Shown in pieces: positions 41,239-49,161 of a stretch of DNA of 64,000 nucleotides (positions within the stretch are counted from its first letter, which is position 1; each line of letters begins with the position of its first letter). The stretch is from Sphingomonadaceae bacterium PASS1 (lineage in GTDB: Bacteria; Pseudomonadota; Alphaproteobacteria; Sphingomonadales; Sphingomonadaceae). The position numbers and the translations under genes were made by a program. The DNA lies in NCBI GenBank assembly GCA_002255985.1, contig NKIR01000001.1, forward strand, positions 552,914-616,913, read 5' to 3'. Below the pieces are notes generated by a model. That model saw nothing but the letters and a program-made list of their open reading frames with translations. It had not been told where the DNA came from and did not search any database.

Positions 41239-43944
41239 TCAAGCTGCCTCGGTTGCTATTGCATCGGCAAGTGGCAGTTCTATAATGAAACGCGCTCCTC
41301 TGCGGCTCGATTTGGCCCGCAGCATCCCGCCCATGTCGCGGATGATGCCATAGCTAATCGATAGCCCAAGCCCCGTGCCTTCCTTGGGCGGCTTAGTCGT
41401 GAAAAACGGCTCGAATATCTTGGGCAAGACATCTGGGGCGATGCCAGCGCCATTGTCGGCAACAGTGATCACCGCCGATCGCCCATTGCTATCAATGGTG
41501 ATTTTTATTTCACCCTCTGCGCTGTCGCCAGCCTCATGCCGGCTACGAATGGCATCATTGGCATTGATGAACAGGTTCAGGAGAACCTGCTCCAGCATCA
41601 CTGGAAAAGCCCAGACGTGAATGTCGGAGGCTTTCACTTCAGTGACCACTTGCGTCCCATCGAGCTCCATCTGTGGTTCGGCCATCAGGATGACGGATTC
41701 AACGGTGCTTTGGATATTGATCGCGGAAGGCGCTTCCTTCGATGTCCGGCCGAATATCCGCATCTGCAGCAATATGGCGGAGGCGCGTTCGACCTGCGCC
41801 ACAACATTTTCAAGTTTCGGAATGAATCTTTCTGCCTCTAAGCGACCCCGAACCGCGTTTTCGCGCAAGTTTGACGCCGCCAATTTGATAAAATTCAACG
41901 GCTGGTTTAACTCGTGCGCCGTACCTGAGATCATCCGGCCAAGGCTTGCCATCTTGTCCGATTGCAAAAGCTGGTCCTCGGAAGCTTTTCGTTCGGAAAT
42001 ATCCATGATGATGCCAACAGCTTCTTGCTCTGCCCCCTGCGCCGTGGGCTCAACGGATAGCGTGTCATATACCCAGACATAGTGGCCATTTTTGTGCCGG
42101 AGGCGGTATTCGGCCGCGTACACTTTCCCCGGCTCCAAATGGCTAAATTGCGCCATGCAGTGCTCGTAGTCGTCCGGATGAATGGAGCTGCTCCACCAGT
42201 TTGCTGTCAAACCTTCGGCCGTCGAATAGCCCATCATTTTTTCAAGTGACGGGCTTATGTAGGTCATGTCCGTCCCTTCCCCATTCGCGACGTCAACAGC
42301 ATAGACGATGATCGGAGCATGCTGTGCGATGCTGTTCAACCGGCGTTGATAGCTTGCCAACGCTCCGCGCTCGCGTCCGAACGAAGCAGCTGCAATCGCT
42401 ATAGTTCCCGAAATCTCGCTCACTTCCTCAATAAATATCTGGTCGGACGAAGGTTGTGATCTTCCAAACTGCGTAAGGTCTGCGGCTGACTGCGACACAC
42501 GCCGTAATATCTTCGACGCCTTCAAGCTCATATGCGATGCCAACAGCCCAATCAGAAAAACAAATGCGATGAGCGCAAGAAAATGAAGCAGTTGTCCCGC
42601 GCGCGCTTTAAGCACCGCAGGCTGAAGCGGAAGCACTGAAGCGACTTGCCATTCTGGCAGAGCAGCGATGGGTCTCACGCGAACGATTTGGGAGTCACGC
42701 AGATCGGACATGATTGCACGCCCATAATCGACTTCACTTAAAAGAACGGGTTTCGTAAAAGCAGTCGCCTGCTGACTTCGGGACATGGAATTGACAAGAC
42801 TACGTGCGTTCGAGGCGAAACGGGTCAGCGCGAACGTCCCTTGGGCAGGGCTGATGACAAAAATATTGCCCATGAAGTGCTGGCCGGGAATTTCGACAAG
42901 ATCATGTAAGGTTGCCGGACGTAATATTGCGACGATATAATCCACTTTGCCGTTTCGAACATGCGGAACCACCAATGCAAAATGGACATTCGATCGCGCT
43001 TGCCCAAGGGTTAACGCAACCAAGCGCGCCCGCTTGTCCGTTGGAGGCGATAGATCCGCTTTAGCCGCCGTTGCTCCGATAACCGAACCACCTTCAGCCG
43101 ATGCAAACGCCGCCAGGCTTTGATTAGGGGCCAAGAAAGCAATTTTCTGAAATTCAGCCAAGAATGCCTTCGGCAAACGAACATCGGACTGGCCGCTTCG
43201 AAGTTGGCTATTATCTGCATAGCCGCGCAGCAGCATAGTTCGTGAATCCACCCATGCACTCAACTTCGCGTCCGCGACGCTCATACGGGATTCAAGGTTT
43301 CTGTTAACCGCGTCCATCGTAGCACGTTCACGCGACGGCGCATCCAGCGCCATATACACCGTAGTCGGGATGAGCACCGTTCCCATGAATAACATGACCG
43401 TAAAGCATTCAACCCTGATCTTGGGCCAATGTCCGAATTTTCCGAATGGATTTCGGCTCAAAATGGCAACATACATGATCTCACCAAGAACAACGTTCAA
43501 TATCCCGTTCGCGATTTGCTTTGCGACGACGAGGGCAAGCGACAGCTGATCCATTTTCAGGATGCCGCCATAGAATAGGAACAATAAAGGCGCGCCTGCC
43601 ACTATCCAGTAAAGAACGACGCTGCGTACAGGCGATGTGCGAGGCGCAACGACGGCGATAAATACCGCTTCGCATACCGACACGATCCAACCCCATGGAT
43701 GGTTCCACAAGATGATAGACCCGATACTTGACACTGAAACCGCAAGCACCAGAGACTGCGGAGCCAGCACGCGAACAAACACATATACCAGCGCGTTTCC
43801 GAGTACAAAGTTCATGCCCCAACCAAGCTTGAGCTCGAAAGTGTTCAGAAAAAGCCCTGCAACGCCGAGTAACAGCGCAATCAGAAGTTCTTTTAGGGGA
43901 ATAGCCCAGGTCGCCGGGAATTCGGTCCAGCGGCGGTTCAACAC
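41239..43944 (-). CDS. large multi-helix sensor histidine kinase with PAS domain
   Basis: The 901-residue kinase starts at GTG 43944, seven bases inside the preceding receiver gene. An N-terminal MASE1-like block has about seven helices (residues 15-210). A periplasmic sensor region (about 210-450) is followed by one more helix, a PAS_3 domain (YAVDVANGEGTDMTYISPS to ISERKASEDQ, about 545-655), and then the HisKA box SGTAHELNQPL with phospho-acceptor H677. The ATPase has N-box NLFINANDAIRS, G1 VADNGAGIAPD and GTGLGLSIS. It is translationally coupled to the receiver protein upstream. Confidence 0.88.
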   Translation of the reverse strand: MLNRRWTEFPATWAIPLKELLIALLLGVAGLFLNTFELKLGWGMNFVLGNALVYVFVRVLAPQSLVLAVSVSSIGSIILWNHPWGWIVSVCEAVFIAVVAPRTSPVRSVVLYWIVAGAPLLFLFYGGILKMDQLSLALVVAKQIANGILNVVLGEIMYVAILSRNPFGKFGHWPKIRVECFTVMLFMGTVLIPTTVYMALDAPSRERATMDAVNRNLESRMSVADAKLSAWVDSRTMLLRGYADNSQLRSGQSDVRLPKAFLAEFQKIAFLAPNQSLAAFASAEGGSVIGATAAKADLSPPTDKRARLVALTLGQARSNVHFALVVPHVRNGKVDYIVAILRPATLHDLVEIPGQHFMGNIFVISPAQGTFALTRFASNARSLVNSMSRSQQATAFTKPVLLSEVDYGRAIMSDLRDSQIVRVRPIAALPEWQVASVLPLQPAVLKARAGQLLHFLALIAFVFLIGLLASHMSLKASKILRRVSQSAADLTQFGRSQPSSDQIFIEEVSEISGTIAIAAASFGRERGALASYQRRLNSIAQHAPIIVYAVDVANGEGTDMTYISPSLEKMMGYSTAEGLTANWWSSSIHPDDYEHCMAQFSHLEPGKVYAAEYRLRHKNGHYVWVYDTLSVEPTAQGAEQEAVGIIMDISERKASEDQLLQSDKMASLGRMISGTAHELNQPLNFIKLAASNLRENAVRGRLEAERFIPKLENVVAQVERASAILLQMRIFGRTSKEAPSAINIQSTVESVILMAEPQMELDGTQVVTEVKASDIHVWAFPVMLEQVLLNLFINANDAIRSRHEAGDSAEGEIKITIDSNGRSAVITVADNGAGIAPDVLPKIFEPFFTTKPPKEGTGLGLSISYGIIRDMGGMLRAKSSRRGARFIIELPLADAIATEAA

Positions 43945-44345
43945 ACCAACACCGCGCGGATAGCCGCAACCAATGCGTCTGTGTCAGCTGGTTTCAGAAA
44001 GATGGGAATGTCTGCCAAGTCACCACATAGCTCGGAGCTGGCATCACCCGTTAAAATCATGAAATGAACATCCCTTCCGGCCGGTAGCGACGCCCGAAGG
44101 TCTTTAATCATGCCGATGCCATCCAGATGTGCCATGCGTAGATCAGTGATGACAACTGCAATGTCTGGTGTTTCAAGCACCATTGCCATGCCTTGAAAGG
44201 GATCAGCGCAGGTGAACGTCCTAAACCCCGCGAGTTCGAAAAATTCCTGATATTCGGGCAAAATTTCGTACTCGTCATCGATGAGCAAAATGCTTGAGGA
44301 CGAATGAAAGTGTTGGGCGCTGCCCCCTTTCAGCAGTGAATTCAT
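43938..44345 (-). CDS. stand-alone response-regulator receiver protein
   Basis: CheY-like receiver of 135 residues with the acid pocket LLIDDEYE, the phospho-acceptor D68 (VVITDLRM), the Thr switch (MILTGD) and K118 (FLKPAD). No output domain is attached, so it acts as a phosphate relay or protein-binding switch. The stop overlaps the kinase start by seven bases. All key residues are intact, in contrast to the receiver at 4795. Confidence 0.9.
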   Translation of the reverse strand: MNSLLKGGSAQHFHSSSSILLIDDEYEILPEYQEFFELAGFRTFTCADPFQGMAMVLETPDIAVVITDLRMAHLDGIGMIKDLRASLPAGRDVHFMILTGDASSELCGDLADIPIFLKPADTDALVAAIRAVLVC

Positions 44346-44464
44346 GAAGCATCCCGATTATTCATTTTCTGCTAGTCGTCCATGCATACCGGATTCCACG
44401 CGGTTTTACATCCAAAACAGACATCGTGTCGCGAGTTGCCGCAACGCTTTAGCTTTTCATCTGT

Positions 44465-45616
44465 TTATGCGTTCATATTAGGAAAAAACAACCGGCCGAC
44501 ACCGAAACGCCACATAATAATATTGGAATAGCTATGCCCTGGACGGAGAACAACTGAAGCAAAAGAGGGCTGGTTAAGTGCGTCCGGAAACATTTGCGGC
44601 TCAAGCGCAATCGCATCGCCGATCATGTAACTCTTGCCTGCCTTACCCGATGTCGTTCCGTCAAAGAAATTGCCAGAGTAAAACTGCAGCCCGGGCTGGT
44701 TGGACAGCAACGTCATCGTCCGCCCGGATACAGGATCTTCCAAATGTGCCATCAATCGGGGTTCGCGCGTGACTTCCTCATCAACCACCCAATTATGGTC
44801 ATATCCGCTGCCATGCGTCAGTTGAATGTCGGCGTTGCTGCGAACATATTTTCTGATGGGCATGGGTTCACGAAAATCAAATGGCGTGGCAACAACGCTG
44901 CGGCGTTCGCCCGTCGGAATTAGCATAACATCAACCGGCAGAAATTGTTCGGCTGCGATCGTCAGCACATGGTCCATCGCATCATAGGCAGCCCCCTCGC
45001 CGCCCAGATGCCAATAAGCATGGTTCGTCAGGTTCACGCAGGTCGGCGCATCGGTGAGCGCTTGGTAATGCACCGACAAAGCATTGTCGGGGTGCAATTG
45101 ATATGTTGCGGTAACCGTCAACGTGCCCGGATATCCCTCGTCACCATCGGAGCTAATATGCGAGAGCGTCACCGATAAAGCCTCTTCATCGCAATCCGTG
45201 ATCGTCCAGTTCACTTTGTCGAACCCGACATCGCCCCCGTGCTGCGAATGGGTGCCGTCATTGGCGGGAACGCTGTAGACCTTGCCATCAAGTTCAAAAC
45301 GCGCACCGGCAATACGGTTGGCGACCCGGCCGACGGTCGCGCCGAAATACTGCCGCTGCGCGACATATTCCTCAATATTGGCGTAGCCGGTTGTAACGTC
45401 CGCAAAGTTACCGTTGGCGTCGGGCACACACACCGACTGGATAGAAGCGCCATAGCTGATAATCCTGACCGACATGCCCGCAGCATTGGTCAGCGTCACC
45501 GCGTGGACAGCTTCACCGCTCGCCAGCGTTCCAAAAATGTCGCGCTGTAAGCTGGATTTGGTCAACCCGTTTTCCTGTACATGTCGTTGCCAATCGCTAG
45601 CGACACGCGCTTTCAT
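44465..45616 (-). CDS. galM: aldose 1-epimerase (mutarotase)
   Basis: The 383-residue enzyme interconverts alpha and beta sugar anomers. I choose ATG 45616. The signature YFGATVGRVANRIAGARFEL (about 90-109), the catalytic His in CVNLTNHAYWHLGG (near 192) and the C-terminal catalytic Glu in AIALEPQMFPDALNQP (near 341) are all present. It is placed beside the uronate/GH43 operon, and a supporting role in sugar uptake is likely. It is separated from the XpaC-like gene by ten bases. Confidence 0.92.
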   Translation of the reverse strand: MKARVASDWQRHVQENGLTKSSLQRDIFGTLASGEAVHAVTLTNAAGMSVRIISYGASIQSVCVPDANGNFADVTTGYANIEEYVAQRQYFGATVGRVANRIAGARFELDGKVYSVPANDGTHSQHGGDVGFDKVNWTITDCDEEALSVTLSHISSDGDEGYPGTLTVTATYQLHPDNALSVHYQALTDAPTCVNLTNHAYWHLGGEGAAYDAMDHVLTIAAEQFLPVDVMLIPTGERRSVVATPFDFREPMPIRKYVRSNADIQLTHGSGYDHNWVVDEEVTREPRLMAHLEDPVSGRTMTLLSNQPGLQFYSGNFFDGTTSGKAGKSYMIGDAIALEPQMFPDALNQPSFASVVLRPGHSYSNIIMWRFGVGRLFFPNMNA

Positions 45617-45626
45617 GATTGAGGAC

Positions 45627-46352
45627 TTATACGCCCTGACCATTTTCGGCAGCGTTATCATAGCGTATTTCGAGATACCGGCCACGCACCGCTAATTTGT
45701 CGAGCTCACCGCGCGAAATCTGGCCCGTCATCGTCTCGATTTCGCGGTCAATCGTATTCAGGCCATCGACCAGCTGCTGCGCGGGTGTCTTTCCGGCATG
45801 CTCTTTGTGGCGAAGGCTATCGGGAATGCGTTTATAGCCATTAATTAGCTCGGGCAGATGTTCACCCACAAGTTTCCGGACTTCACGGGCCGCAGGGTCA
45901 TTATCGTCGAGCGTTTGCAGTTGCGGTGCAAGTTGGTCCAACCGAAGCCCGATATCTTGCATCAACGACACAGCAGGCGCGGGCAATGCAGGACGCTGTG
46001 CCTCAAGCCAAATCTCTGTTTTTCCCGCCAATGTGCCCAGATCGGTAATCTTCAGGCTCTCCGCCGTGGGCATCGGCATTTGTGGGAAACGCATCAAGAC
46101 ATAGGCTGCGGTTGTCACCAGCAGGGCAGTGATCATCACGCCCCAAAAACCGATGCCGCCAATAATGCCGCCGATGATGCCTGCGCCAATTAAAACAGCA
46201 CCGATCGCCATCGTGGCTTTGCTCAGCTTGCCCCAGAAATGTGCGCGGCGCAGCGCCTGCGACTTTGTCCCGATGGGGGCAAAGCGGACATTGCGCAGCG
46301 ACCGTGCGGCGGCGTTAAGAGTGTCGTCTGAATTGGATGCGGGGCTGTTCAT
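45627..46352 (-). CDS. XpaC-like membrane protein, partner of TelA
   Basis: The 241-residue protein starts at ATG 46352. A Gly/Ile-rich double hydrophobic segment (about 50-95, KATMAIGAVLIGAGIIGGII) anchors it, and the C-terminal 130 residues are helical (DIGLRLDQLAPQLQTLDDND, REVRKLVGEHLPELINGYKRI), which matches the 5-bromo-4-chloroindolyl phosphate hydrolysis (XpaC) family. XpaC and TelA genes are neighbours in Bacillus as well, so the pairing supports both assignments. The function is thought to involve envelope stress or toxic-anion resistance. Confidence 0.75.
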   Translation of the reverse strand: MNSPASNSDDTLNAAARSLRNVRFAPIGTKSQALRRAHFWGKLSKATMAIGAVLIGAGIIGGIIGGIGFWGVMITALLVTTAAYVLMRFPQMPMPTAESLKITDLGTLAGKTEIWLEAQRPALPAPAVSLMQDIGLRLDQLAPQLQTLDDNDPAAREVRKLVGEHLPELINGYKRIPDSLRHKEHAGKTPAQQLVDGLNTIDREIETMTGQISRGELDKLAVRGRYLEIRYDNAAENGQGV

Positions 46353-46377
46353 ATTGTACCTTGATATGCACACCATA

Positions 46378-46434
46378 GTGCTGAGCTTATCGAAGCACGT
46401 CCAGCCGACAAGCGCCCTTCGACGGGCTCAGGGC
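46378..46434. repeat. pair of REP-like hairpin repeats
   Basis: Two short hairpin units lie between the XpaC-like and telA genes. One spans 46378-46398 (GTGCT/AGCAC arms around GAGCTTATCGA); the other spans 46414-46434 (GCCCT/AGGGC arms around TCGACGGGCTC). The cores are in opposite orientation, so the units are also inverted relative to each other. The CTTCGACGGGCTCAG motif is a well-known dispersed intergenic repeat in sphingomonads and may protect or end transcripts. Confidence 0.7.
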
Positions 46435-46449
46435 TACAGTAAAATACAG

Positions 46450-47658
46450 TCATGATACCTCAAGTGACAACAGACCGCTGTCCTGCACCGACTTGGTCGC
46501 CTGCGCCTGACCTTCGGCACGCGCGATATAGCCCTTGGACTTCTCGACTTCCTTCTCAAGCGCTTCGGACGTTTGCTTCATGCTGTCGAGCGCCTTCATC
46601 TTAAAGGTGTCGATGGCATCCATCGTGTCGTAGATATTCTGGAACGCACGGCTCAACGTTTCCAACGGGATGGTGGCGCCGGCTGCTTGTTCATGAATGC
46701 GGCCCGTATTGTCGCGCAGCAATTGCCCTGTGCTGTCGATGATATTCGCGGTCGTCGTGTTGAGCGCGGTAATCTGCTCCAAAACGAGCTTCTGGTTGGT
46801 CATCGCCTGCGCCACGGTAACGGCCGTGCGCAATGCGCCAACCGTGGTGGTCGATGCACGGTCGACACCTTTGACCAGTTCGACATTGTTCTTTTTGACC
46901 AAATCAAGCGCGAGATAACCCTGCACCGTCACCGCCATTTGCGTCAGCAAATCCTGCGTACGTTGGCGCACATAGAACAACGCGCTTTCCTTTATCGCGC
47001 GCGCCTTGGCCGGGTCGGACAGTTCAAGTTCAGCGGCTTTTTCTTCCAGTTTCGTATCCAACTGCTTGGACATGACAATCATCTGTTCCAGCTTGCCCAT
47101 GGCAACCCACAGATTCTGCCGCTCAACGTCGATCGCGGCATTGTCCATCAACAGCTCATCCTTGCCGTTGCCAAGACGAGCGAGAACCGAACTGATATGC
47201 GTTTGCGAACTTTGATAGCTGTCGAAATAATTGCGCAGCTTATTGCCGAATGGGATGATGCCAAACAGTTTCTGCTTGGTCATCAGATTGCCCTTTTTGG
47301 AAGGGTCCAGATCTTCGACAACGCGGCGCAACTCGGCGAGATCCGCGCCGACGCCTGAACTTTCATCCATGCGACGAATGGGCTTGTCGAGGAAACGGTT
47401 CGACTGCGCCGATGCTTCCATAATTTCCTTGCGGCCCATATTGGTCAACTGGTCCACGCGCTTGCCAAATTCAGGGCTGTTCACATCCTGCGCGACCAAG
47501 TCAGCGACATAGGCTTCAACGCGCTGCGCAAGCTTGCTTTGCTGTTCATCGGTCACCGGGACCAAGCCCATCGCCTGTTGCGGCGCGACGGTTGGCACGG
47601 GGTCGGGCGGAGTCAGCTTCAGCTCTGGTACGGTTTGGGTAACGGTTTCAGTCGACAT
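46450..47658 (-). CDS. TelA/KlaA-family toxic-anion-resistance protein
   Basis: The 402-residue cytosolic protein starts at ATG 47658. It is almost wholly helical, with PF05816 marks such as GKRVDQLTNMGRKEIMEAS, FGIIPFGNKLRNYFDSYQSS and ALRTAVTVAQAMTNQKLVLEQI. TelA proteins were named for tellurite resistance, though the activity is indirect and linked to envelope or metal stress. It lies 98 bases upstream of the XpaC-like gene, with REP-like hairpins between them that may modulate the downstream dose. Confidence 0.9.
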   Translation of the reverse strand: MSTETVTQTVPELKLTPPDPVPTVAPQQAMGLVPVTDEQQSKLAQRVEAYVADLVAQDVNSPEFGKRVDQLTNMGRKEIMEASAQSNRFLDKPIRRMDESSGVGADLAELRRVVEDLDPSKKGNLMTKQKLFGIIPFGNKLRNYFDSYQSSQTHISSVLARLGNGKDELLMDNAAIDVERQNLWVAMGKLEQMIVMSKQLDTKLEEKAAELELSDPAKARAIKESALFYVRQRTQDLLTQMAVTVQGYLALDLVKKNNVELVKGVDRASTTTVGALRTAVTVAQAMTNQKLVLEQITALNTTTANIIDSTGQLLRDNTGRIHEQAAGATIPLETLSRAFQNIYDTMDAIDTFKMKALDSMKQTSEALEKEVEKSKGYIARAEGQAQATKSVQDSGLLSLEVS

Positions 47659-47763
47659 CGCGAAATCCCTCTGTCCTTTGATCGTATAACAGATGGAGCG
47701 AGTGCCTGACCATTTCAAGCACTTAGCGCCCCAGCTGTATTATTTTTCTAATACAGCGTCGCC

Positions 47764-48447
47764 TTATTCCTTCAAAGCAGCTTCGACCAGCGGCGATAAT
47801 CCTTCGACAACCCGCGATACCCCTTTGGTATTGGGATGGATGTTATCGGGCAGCATCAGCGCGCCATCGGTCACGACACCCTCAAGAAAAAATGGATATA
47901 AAGGCGCGTCATATTGCTTCGCGAGTTGCGGGAATATCGCATTGAAAGCATTGCCATAATCCTGACCCAGGTTCGGCGCGGCGATCATACCTGTTAGCAT
48001 AACGGGAATTTCGCGCCGCTTCAGCTCGTCCAGCATCGCGACCATGTTTGCCTTGGTTTCTGCAGGCTTGATACCGCGCAACATATCGTTGCCGCCAAGC
48101 CCAAGCACGACCAAATCCGGCTTGCGGTCCAGATTATCCAGCACAAATGCCAGCCGCGTTTTTCCCGCCGCTGTTGTATCGCCCGACACGCCAGCATTGT
48201 GGACCCGCGCATTTATGCCATCGGCCTGCAACGCGGCCTGCAATTGCGGCGCGAGCCCTTCATTGGGGGCAAGTCGATAGCCTGCATAGAGGCTGTCCCC
48301 AAAGGCCACGACCAGCCGGTCATATTGCTGAACCTTCGCCGTTTCCTGAACGTGCGCCTTATTTTCCGCTACAGGGTTAGACCCGCATGCAACCAGCCCT
48401 TGGATTGCGACAATAAGCGCACCATATAGCCAAAAACCTCTATTCAT
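47764..48447 (-). CDS. SGNH/GDSL arylesterase, lipoprotein (TesA-like)
   Basis: The 227-residue esterase starts at ATG 48447 with AAGGAAG upstream. Its signal ends in a lipobox-like LVAC (C21), so it is probably a lipoprotein. SGNH blocks are visible: FGDSLYAGY with S52, NAGVSGDTTAAG with Gly, LGLGGNDML with Asn, and LPDNIHPNTKG with the Asp/His pair. It hydrolyses aryl or acyl esters in the periplasm. It is divergent from the ABC transporter genes, the common bacterial neighbourhood of tesA and ybbAP. Confidence 0.9.
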   Translation of the reverse strand: MNRGFWLYGALIVAIQGLVACGSNPVAENKAHVQETAKVQQYDRLVVAFGDSLYAGYRLAPNEGLAPQLQAALQADGINARVHNAGVSGDTTAAGKTRLAFVLDNLDRKPDLVVLGLGGNDMLRGIKPAETKANMVAMLDELKRREIPVMLTGMIAAPNLGQDYGNAFNAIFPQLAKQYDAPLYPFFLEGVVTDGALMLPDNIHPNTKGVSRVVEGLSPLVEAALKE

Positions 48448-48477
48448 AAGGATGCTTCCTTGCACGCTCCGGTTAAC

Positions 48478-49161
48478 ATGAAAACGGATATGGCAATCCG
48501 TGCGGCAAATGTCACCCTAAGCCTTGGTTCCAACGATGCCGCGGTGTCGATTTTACGCGGCGTAGACCTTGAGGTGCCGTATGACAGCAGCGTTGCATTG
48601 CTTGGCCCATCGGGGTCGGGTAAGTCCTCTCTCATGGCGGTTTTGGCGGGGCTTGAGCAAGCGACTGGCGGCACTGTTCTGGTCGATGGCCTCGACTTTA
48701 CGAAACTGGATGAAGACGCGCTGGCACGCGCACGGCGCGGGCGTATCGGCATTGTGCTGCAGGCGTTTCATTTGTTGCCAACGATGACCGCGCTCGAAAA
48801 TGTCGCAATCCCGATGGAACTGGCAGGGATGGATGATCCATTCGGCCGCGCAAAGGCCGAGTTGGAAGCGGTAGGCCTTGGACATCGGTTGACGCATTAT
48901 CCATCGCAACTGTCGGGCGGCGAGCAACAACGTGTTGCCATCGCCCGCGCCATGGCGGCTGGCCCCAAAATCATATTTGCCGACGAACCGACGGGCAATC
49001 TGGACGGGTCGACCGGCACGTCGATTGTTGACCTGTTATTCGCCCGCCGCGCGGCATTGGGCGCAACATTGCTGATCATCACGCATGACCCCGAACTCGC
49101 ACGCAAATGCGACCGCGTCATTGTGATGCAAGATGGCCATGTGGTGGAGCGTGTAGGTTGA
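48478..49161 (+). CDS. ABC transporter ATP-binding protein (YbbA/LolD type)
   Basis: The 227-residue ATPase has Walker A GPSGSGKSS (about 43-51), the Q-loop in IVLQAFHLLPTM, signature LSGGEQQRVAIARA, and Walker B IIFADEPTGNLD followed by the switch His in ITHDPELA. This subtype pairs with FtsX-like permeases. The likely start is ATG 48478. It overlaps the permease by TTGA. The pair may export lysophospholipid-like or other envelope compounds; the exact cargo is not established. Confidence 0.92.
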   Translation: MKTDMAIRAANVTLSLGSNDAAVSILRGVDLEVPYDSSVALLGPSGSGKSSLMAVLAGLEQATGGTVLVDGLDFTKLDEDALARARRGRIGIVLQAFHLLPTMTALENVAIPMELAGMDDPFGRAKAELEAVGLGHRLTHYPSQLSGGEQQRVAIARAMAAGPKIIFADEPTGNLDGSTGTSIVDLLFARRAALGATLLIITHDPELARKCDRVIVMQDGHVVERVG